From contig JACQUN010000192.1 of NCBI GenBank assembly GCA_016210285.1, positions 1-10,798 on the forward strand: a stretch of 10,798 nucleotides of DNA. Reading direction: 5' to 3'. Of the stretch, positions 6,637 through 10,798 are shown in pieces. Numbering within the stretch: the stretch's first letter is position 1; each line of letters begins with the position of its first letter. The translations under genes and the position numbers were made by a program. Under the pieces are notes generated by a model. The model saw only the letters and a program-made list of their open reading frames with translations, ran no database searches and was not told where the DNA came from. This DNA comes from Chloroflexota bacterium. Lineage in GTDB: Bacteria > Chloroflexota > Dehalococcoidia > UBA1127 > JACQUN01.

Positions 6637-7091
6637 GTTCGTCCTTCCTGGCGGAGGCTCACGCTGGTCACCTCGTGGGTTTCCACCGTGGCTGTGCGCA
6701 CCTGGTCAAGGAATGCCACCAGGCCGCCAATAGCCCCGCGGACCTCCATGTTGTTCTCAACCACCATCATCGGCCGGCCGGCCAGGGCCTCTGGCTTCGT
6801 GATGGTGCTGAACCCGGTGATCCGAACCTCGGATTTCTGGGCCAGGGATGCCAGGGACAAGACCAGGTTTTCCACCCCCCCCACCTTGGGGAACTGCTCC
6901 GTGGCAATCCCCCCCCGCGCGGCCTCCGTCTGCTGACTGATCTGCCGCAGGCGGCGCTCCTGGTCCACCCTGGAGGGGCCCTGGCCGACCACTCCGGACG
7001 CCCCGACCAGAAGGAGCAGGTCGGCAAGCCCCAGCACGAGGGCGAGAAACAGGTACACCAGGTGGGGGCGGAGCTGCCGCAGTTGCTGCAT
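6594..7091 (-). CDS. pilO: PilO-like inner-membrane alignment protein
   Basis: A 165-residue bitopic protein. A short basic cytoplasmic end is followed by one membrane helix (about 11-32), a short coiled-coil (about 40-60) and a small alpha/beta periplasmic-side domain of PilO type (SEVRITGFSTI..., MEVRGAIGGLVAFLDQVRTA, LQLLIRVYAEP). PilO pairs with PilN to link PilM and the motor to the fibre base. ATG 7091 is taken; TTG 7094 precedes it directly. The start lies 10 bases past the pilN stop with only a weak ribosome site, suggesting coupling to pilN. The end overlaps pilM by 43 bp. GspM is the closest alternative family. Confidence 0.8.
   Translation of the reverse strand: MQQLRQLRPHLVYLFLALVLGLADLLLLVGASGVVGQGPSRVDQERRLRQISQQTEAARGGIATEQFPKVGGVENLVLSLASLAQKSEVRITGFSTITKPEALAGRPMMVVENNMEVRGAIGGLVAFLDQVRTATVETHEVTSVSLRQEGRTWVLQLLIRVYAEP
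6642..6649 (-). promoter_or_regulatory. Ribosome binding site fixing the overlapping pilM start
   Basis: AGGAAGGA on the minus strand, five bases before ATG 6636 and inside the pilO coding region. It supports a true 43-bp overlap. Confidence 0.65.
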
Positions 7092-7101
7092 CAAGGTGAA
7101 A

Positions 7102-7689
7102 TCAACGGAGCCTCAGACTCATGGTGAAGACCACGGAACCCTGCCTCGGGTCCTGCTGGATGGACGTGAGAACCGCTGAAGTCGCCTGCTTGCTGTTCAG
7201 GATGCTGGTGCGGAACTCGCTCAGCGTGTCGATATCCTTGGACAGGCCGCTGATAGTTATCCCCTGACCAACCTGGCGGACGGTGAGAATCTCTGTTCCC
7301 ACGGGGGCTGACTTGAAGAGCTCGTCCAGGAGCAACGCCCAGTCGGTGTTCCGCTGGAGAAGCTCCTGCCGGCCCGCCTTGAGCTGCTGGAGCTCCGTCT
7401 GCAACTGTACCAGGCTCGCCTGAAGGCGTTGGATGCGCTGCTCCTGGATGTCCTCCTTGGCCCGGAAGCTGGTCAGCATCTGCTGTGCCCCCTGGACAGA
7501 TGCTTGCCCCTTGCTCTGGTACACCAGGACAGCAATCAGCACCTCAAAGAGGATGGCGAGGTAGAACCACTGCCGCAGGGTCGGCGCAACACGGCGTCGG
7601 AACTGTTCGGGCAGCAGGTTCAGCTCGGGCACCCTGCTCCGGGGAGCCTTGCGGGGGAAGAGGCGCGAGAGGGCCAGCCGGGCTTGCAT
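7102..7689 (-). CDS. pilN: PilN-like inner-membrane alignment protein
   Basis: A 195-residue bitopic protein. The cytoplasmic end holds ELNLLPEQFRRR (about 22-33), matching the conserved (I/L)NLLP peptide that docks into PilM. One membrane helix (about 41-57) is followed by a Gln/Leu-rich coiled-coil (about 75-115) and a ferredoxin-like domain (about 118-195, with VGTEILTVRQVGQGITISGLS). ATG 7689 lies 9 bases after the pilC stop, preceded by GAGGG. It heads the N-O-M block directly behind pilC. The docking motif together with a following PilO-like gene makes the call firm. Confidence 0.85.
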   Translation of the reverse strand: MQARLALSRLFPRKAPRSRVPELNLLPEQFRRRVAPTLRQWFYLAILFEVLIAVLVYQSKGQASVQGAQQMLTSFRAKEDIQEQRIQRLQASLVQLQTELQQLKAGRQELLQRNTDWALLLDELFKSAPVGTEILTVRQVGQGITISGLSKDIDTLSEFRTSILNSKQATSAVLTSIQQDPRQGSVVFTMSLRLR

Positions 7690-7698
7690 GCTCTGCCC

Positions 7699-8910
7699 TC
7701 ACTTCACGTTGGGCAGCACGCCGTAGACGGTGGAGAGAACCGCCATCGCGATGAACCCCACAATGCCTCCCACGAGGAGCACCACCGCCGGCTCCACGAT
7801 CTGCACCACATCGGCGACGGCCTGCTCAGCTTCCTTCTGGTAGATCTTGGCGACGAGACGGAGCTGGTCTGCCAGGCTGCCGGTTTCCTCGGCCACCTTC
7901 ACGGTTTCGGTGACGAGGGGTGGGAACATGTGGGGGTAGCGCGAGAGGCTCTGCGAAAGGCTGTTGCCGGCTGTGACGCTCTGGATCACCTCCCCCAGTA
8001 TCCGCCGCAGGGCCAGGTTCTCCGTGGTATCGCGGGCCAGCTCCAGCGCCTCCACCAGAGGGACACCCGACTCCATCACACGGGTAAGGGTGTCGCTGAA
8101 GGCGGCCACCTGAGTCTTGCGGAACACAGGGCCCAGGGCAGGGAGTCGTAGCAGAAGCTCGTCCCGGCGCTGGGCCCCCGTGCGGGTTCGGCCGTAGAGA
8201 AAGCCCAGACCACCCAGGGCGAGAGCCACGAGGAAGGCCCGGCTTCCGTAACCATGGACAAAGGCGCTGAGAACTAGGACCATGCGCGTCATGATGGGCA
8301 TCTTGGCATGGAACTCCTGGAAGAGGCCAGACATCATAGGGATGGTGTAGTTCAGCATAACGTACAAGGAGCCCAGGGCCGCCAGGAAGACCAGGGCGGG
8401 GTAGGTGAGGCTGCTGCGCAGCTTCGACCTCGTCTCCAGGGCGCGTTCAACAGTGTCCGCCACCTTTCCCAGCATGTCCGCCAGGTTTCCCGTCTCCTCG
8501 CCGATTTTGGCCATGCGGATGTAGAGGCGTGGGAAGGCCTTGGGGTGCTTGGACATGGCTTCGGAAAGCATGGTGCCCTGGGTGACCTGCTGGCGGACAT
8601 CACGGGCTGTTGCCTTGAGGAGGGGGTGGAGAGGTTGCGCGGCAAGGATGTCCAGCGCCTTCAGTAACGGCAGGCCCGAGTCGAGGAGAGTGACCATCTG
8701 CCGCGTGAACGTGACGATGTGGCGTGGCTTCAGCCCGAAGACAGTGGGAAGGGCCTCGTGGAGGGCGGGGAGCCGGTAAACCCGGCTGACCTTGCCAACG
8801 ATGAGGTTGGCCTCCCACAGGCGCTCCTCAATGTCGCCGGCACTGGCTGCCTCTGCCGTGCCGACGCGGCGCTGCCCGGACCGGTCGTAGGCTGTGTAAC
8901 GGAAGATCAT
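7699..8910 (-). CDS. pilC: PilC inner-membrane platform protein
   Basis: A 403-residue protein, the usual length for PilC/GspF. It has two T2SSF repeats. The first (about 65-190) holds FTRQMVTLLDSGLPLLKAL and GEETGNLADML and ends in a membrane helix at about 171-192. The second (about 267-395) holds FSDTLTRVMESGVPLVEALEL and AEETGSLADQL with a last helix at about 373-396. A middle helix lies at about 207-238. The N-terminal stretch (RYTAYDRSGQRRVGTAEA) is the typical soluble start. PilC transmits PilB rotation or movement to pilin at the membrane. ATG 8910 has no strong ribosome site. It is separated from pilB by 179 bp but only 9 bases from pilN. Confidence 0.95.
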   Translation of the reverse strand: MIFRYTAYDRSGQRRVGTAEAASAGDIEERLWEANLIVGKVSRVYRLPALHEALPTVFGLKPRHIVTFTRQMVTLLDSGLPLLKALDILAAQPLHPLLKATARDVRQQVTQGTMLSEAMSKHPKAFPRLYIRMAKIGEETGNLADMLGKVADTVERALETRSKLRSSLTYPALVFLAALGSLYVMLNYTIPMMSGLFQEFHAKMPIMTRMVLVLSAFVHGYGSRAFLVALALGGLGFLYGRTRTGAQRRDELLLRLPALGPVFRKTQVAAFSDTLTRVMESGVPLVEALELARDTTENLALRRILGEVIQSVTAGNSLSQSLSRYPHMFPPLVTETVKVAEETGSLADQLRLVAKIYQKEAEQAVADVVQIVEPAVVLLVGGIVGFIAMAVLSTVYGVLPNVK

Positions 8911-8957
8911 GGTTCTACCACGAGCAAGGGTATTCTGAACTCCAGGCTTCCCCCAGC

Positions 8958-8966
8958 ATCATATCA
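8958..8966 (-). promoter_or_regulatory. Candidate extended -10 promoter before pilC
   Basis: The minus strand reads TGATATGAT: an extended TGn followed by TATGAT (5/6 match), about 48 bases upstream of pilC. No good -35 is found. The rest of the 179-bp pilB-pilC gap (8911-9089) shows no gene; complementary C/G-rich runs (CTTCCCCC near 8948-8954, GGGGGAGG near 8975-8982) flank this site. Confidence 0.35.
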
Positions 8967-9089
8967 CACCTGACGGGGGAGGGGGTGGAGCCTACAACAG
9001 GTGCGCGAGATGGTCAGCCTTCGTTCCTGCCAAAGGGGAGTTTGCAAGGAATGGGACATCTCGGTGGCCAGGCCGAGGAGAGGCACTGC

Positions 9090-10798
9090 CTAGCTGATGG
9101 TGAAGACGCTGCGCATGATCTCGCGGGGTGTTGTGAGGCCATCCCTGGCTTTCAGCATGCCATCGCGGCGCAGGGTCATCATACCACCCTTGATCGCCTC
9201 GGCCCGGAGGTCCTGGCCGGTGGCGCCCCGGTTCACCTGGCTGCGGAGCGAGTCGCTCATGACCATGACCTCGTACACGCCGACGCGTCCCTGGAACCCG
9301 GTGCGGGAGCACATGTTGCACCCGCGGCCGGTGTAGAAGTCGGTGCGGGCTTCCTGCATCTCCGCCTGGTAGGCAGCGGCTTCGTCCGCTGGGACCTTTA
9401 CCATGGTGCGGCAGTAGCTGCAAAGGCGGCGCACCAGCCGCTGGGCGACACTGCCGATGACGGCAGAGGTCACCAGGAAGGGCTCTACCCCCAGGTCAAC
9501 GAGGCGGACGATGGCTGAGGCAGCGTCGTTGGCGTGGATGGAGGTGAGGACCAGGTGGCCGGTGAGGGCTGCCTGGATAGCCGTCGTGGCGGTCTCGGCG
9601 TCGCGGATCTCGCCCACCAGGATGACGTTGGGGTCAAGGCGCAGGATGCTGCGCAGCCCGGCGGCGAAGCTAATGCCCGCCTGGGGGTTCACCTGGATCT
9701 GGTTGATCCCCTTGAAGTGGTACTCGATGGGGTTCTCAATCGTCATGATGTTCTGGCTCTTGGCGTCCAACTGGTTGATGGAAGCGTACAGGCTCGTGGT
9801 CTTGCCAGAGCCGGTGGGCCCGCTCACCATGACCATGCCGTAGGGGGCCTGCAGGAGGGACTGGTAGATCCGCAGAGGTTCAGGCTGGAAGCCCAGCTCG
9901 CTCAGGGAGAAGAGGGAGGTGCTCTTGTCCAGGATTCGCATGACCATCATCTCCCCGTGGGCTGTCTCGATGGAGGCGACGCGGAAGTCAATGGCCTTCT
10001 CCCCAACGGTCATGCTGAAGCTGCCGTCCTGGGGCCGCCTTCGCTCGGCGATGTCCATGCCCGCCAGGACCTTGACCCTGGAGACCATGGCCGCCTGGGC
10101 GCCTTTGGGGAGGCGCGCCGCCTCATGGAGGATGCCGTCTATGCGGTAGCGGATGACCAGGGCATCCTCGCCAGGTTCGACGTGGATGTCCGAGGCTCGG
10201 TCCTTCACCGCCTGGGAGATCACCATGTCCAGGGCCCGGACGATGGGGGCCTGGGCGATCTCCTCCCCAGGGAGGAGTCCGACGACGGTCTGCACGGCTG
10301 TCGCAGCCGCCGGGGCAGCCCCCGGTCGAGGGGCTGCGGGTGCCTCAGGGGGTGCCTCGCCCAAGAGCTGGCCTAGCTCCCCGCTGATCTTGGGAGTGAC
10401 CTTGTAATACTGGTTGAGGATCTGCTCGATGCCCCCGTGCATGGGGATACGGGGCTGGATTCGCTTGCCGGTGACGGCAGCCAGTGTGTTGATGGCCTCC
10501 ACGTCCGTGGGGTTGTCCATGGCCACCCGTAGGGAATCCCCCATCACCGCCAGAGGGAGAACCTTGAACTGGCGCGCCACGTTCTCGGGGATCAGGTTGA
10601 CAGCAGCTTGCTCAATCTGGACCTGCTGGAGGTCAACGATGGGGACGCGGCTGTAGAGGCTGAGGAAGGTGGTGTAGGTCTCGGCGTTGACAACCTGTTT
10701 CTCGGCCAAGACCTCGCGCAGGCTCTTGTTCTGCTTGTGCGCCTCGGCCAGGGCCTGGGCAAGCTGTTCCTCGGTGAGGAACCCGCCCTCTACCAGCA
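9090..10798 (-). CDS. pilB: PilB/GspE-type pilus extension ATPase (5' end outside window)
   Basis: 568 residues are visible. The frame stays open to the right edge beyond the first TTG (10709), and the extra codons read LVEGGFLTEEQLAQALAE, a normal family N-terminus, so the true start is outside. Domains: MshEN/T2SSE N-terminal domain (about 1-130, with AMDNPTDVEAI), a Pro/Ala hinge (about 145-170), then the hexameric ATPase. Motifs (visible numbering): Asp box ASDIHVEPG around 201-209, Walker A GPTGSGKTTS 326-335, Walker B ILVGEIRD 392-399, His box HANDAASAIVRL near 421-432. A four-cysteine zinc motif is present (Cys 459, 462, 493, 496). All catalytic elements are intact. The Cys4 site and N-domain favour PilB/GspE over PilT. 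Related MshEN domains bind cyclic-di-GMP, but the first Arg-containing motif is off the window. Confidence 0.95.
   Translation of the reverse strand, partial: LVEGGFLTEEQLAQALAEAHKQNKSLREVLAEKQVVNAETYTTFLSLYSRVPIVDLQQVQIEQAAVNLIPENVARQFKVLPLAVMGDSLRVAMDNPTDVEAINTLAAVTGKRIQPRIPMHGGIEQILNQYYKVTPKISGELGQLLGEAPPEAPAAPRPGAAPAAATAVQTVVGLLPGEEIAQAPIVRALDMVISQAVKDRASDIHVEPGEDALVIRYRIDGILHEAARLPKGAQAAMVSRVKVLAGMDIAERRRPQDGSFSMTVGEKAIDFRVASIETAHGEMMVMRILDKSTSLFSLSELGFQPEPLRIYQSLLQAPYGMVMVSGPTGSGKTTSLYASINQLDAKSQNIMTIENPIEYHFKGINQIQVNPQAGISFAAGLRSILRLDPNVILVGEIRDAETATTAIQAALTGHLVLTSIHANDAASAIVRLVDLGVEPFLVTSAVIGSVAQRLVRRLCSYCRTMVKVPADEAAAYQAEMQEARTDFYTGRGCNMCSRTGFQGRVGVYEVMVMSDSLRSQVNRGATGQDLRAEAIKGGMMTLRRDGMLKARDGLTTPREIMRSVFTIS

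Noticed and set aside
8992..9423. 143-codon minus-strand frame spanning the pilB-pilC gap, considered as a small extra gene or pilT remnant
   Set aside because: Most of it overlaps pilB in another frame, it is Arg/His/Pro-rich, and no Walker or PilT motif is visible.
9534..10376. 280-codon plus-strand frame opposite pilB
   Set aside because: It lies antisense to the intact ATPase motifs and has shadow-type Gly/Asp/His-rich composition.

Overview
The window is GC-rich DNA from a bacterium that looks like a member of Chloroflexota, perhaps Dehalococcoidia-related. This is an inference from gene style: surface proteins with long Thr/Pro/Ala stalks carrying [18 protein letters not shown] beta-sandwich domains, a type IV pilus (T4P) assembly locus with no outer-membrane genes in view, and a hairpin repeat containing TTCGACAGGCCCAGGG. 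No rRNA or marker gene is present, so the taxonomy is unproven.

Layout. Two genes lie on the + strand at the left. The first is the 3' part of a modular surface protein (1-1395), built of two near-identical beta-sandwich domains separated by low-complexity Thr/Pro linkers; the tandem unit is exactly 801 bp. The second is a membrane-anchored six-TPR protein (1483-2418). Everything else is on the - strand. A gene convergent with the TPR gene encodes a putative membrane-bound regulator with six N-terminal transmembrane helices, a GAF-like domain and a C-terminal OmpR/PhoB-type winged helix (2478-3911). A gap of about 270 bp then holds its likely promoter and a REP-like perfect inverted repeat.

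From 4181 to the right edge lies the T4P locus. In transcription order (right to left) it runs pilB (5' end cut by the window), pilC, pilN, pilO, pilM, then two prepilins. pilC-N-O-M are tightly packed or overlapping and form one transcription unit, possibly helped by a promoter in the 179-bp pilB-pilC gap. The two prepilins follow a 180-bp gap that holds a C-rich, Rho-type termination candidate and then a promoter with a consensus -35, 17-bp spacer and extended -10. The pilins are therefore probably expressed separately and more strongly than the machine.

How they work together. PilB powers pilin extraction and PilC is the membrane platform. PilN and PilO form the inner-membrane alignment pair, with PilM docked on the PilN N-terminal NLLPE motif. 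The prepilins have type III signal peptides for a PilD-type peptidase not seen here. No pilT retraction ATPase, pilD, pilP or pilQ is present. Notable points are the N-O-M gene order instead of M-N-O, a PilM with altered nucleotide-site residues, the membrane-bound regulator next to the pilin genes, and the recently duplicated surface domain. I saw no CRISPR array, transposase, tRNA or rRNA. I did not find a convincing wholly new system; the most unusual items are the regulator and the rearranged, compact pilus locus.
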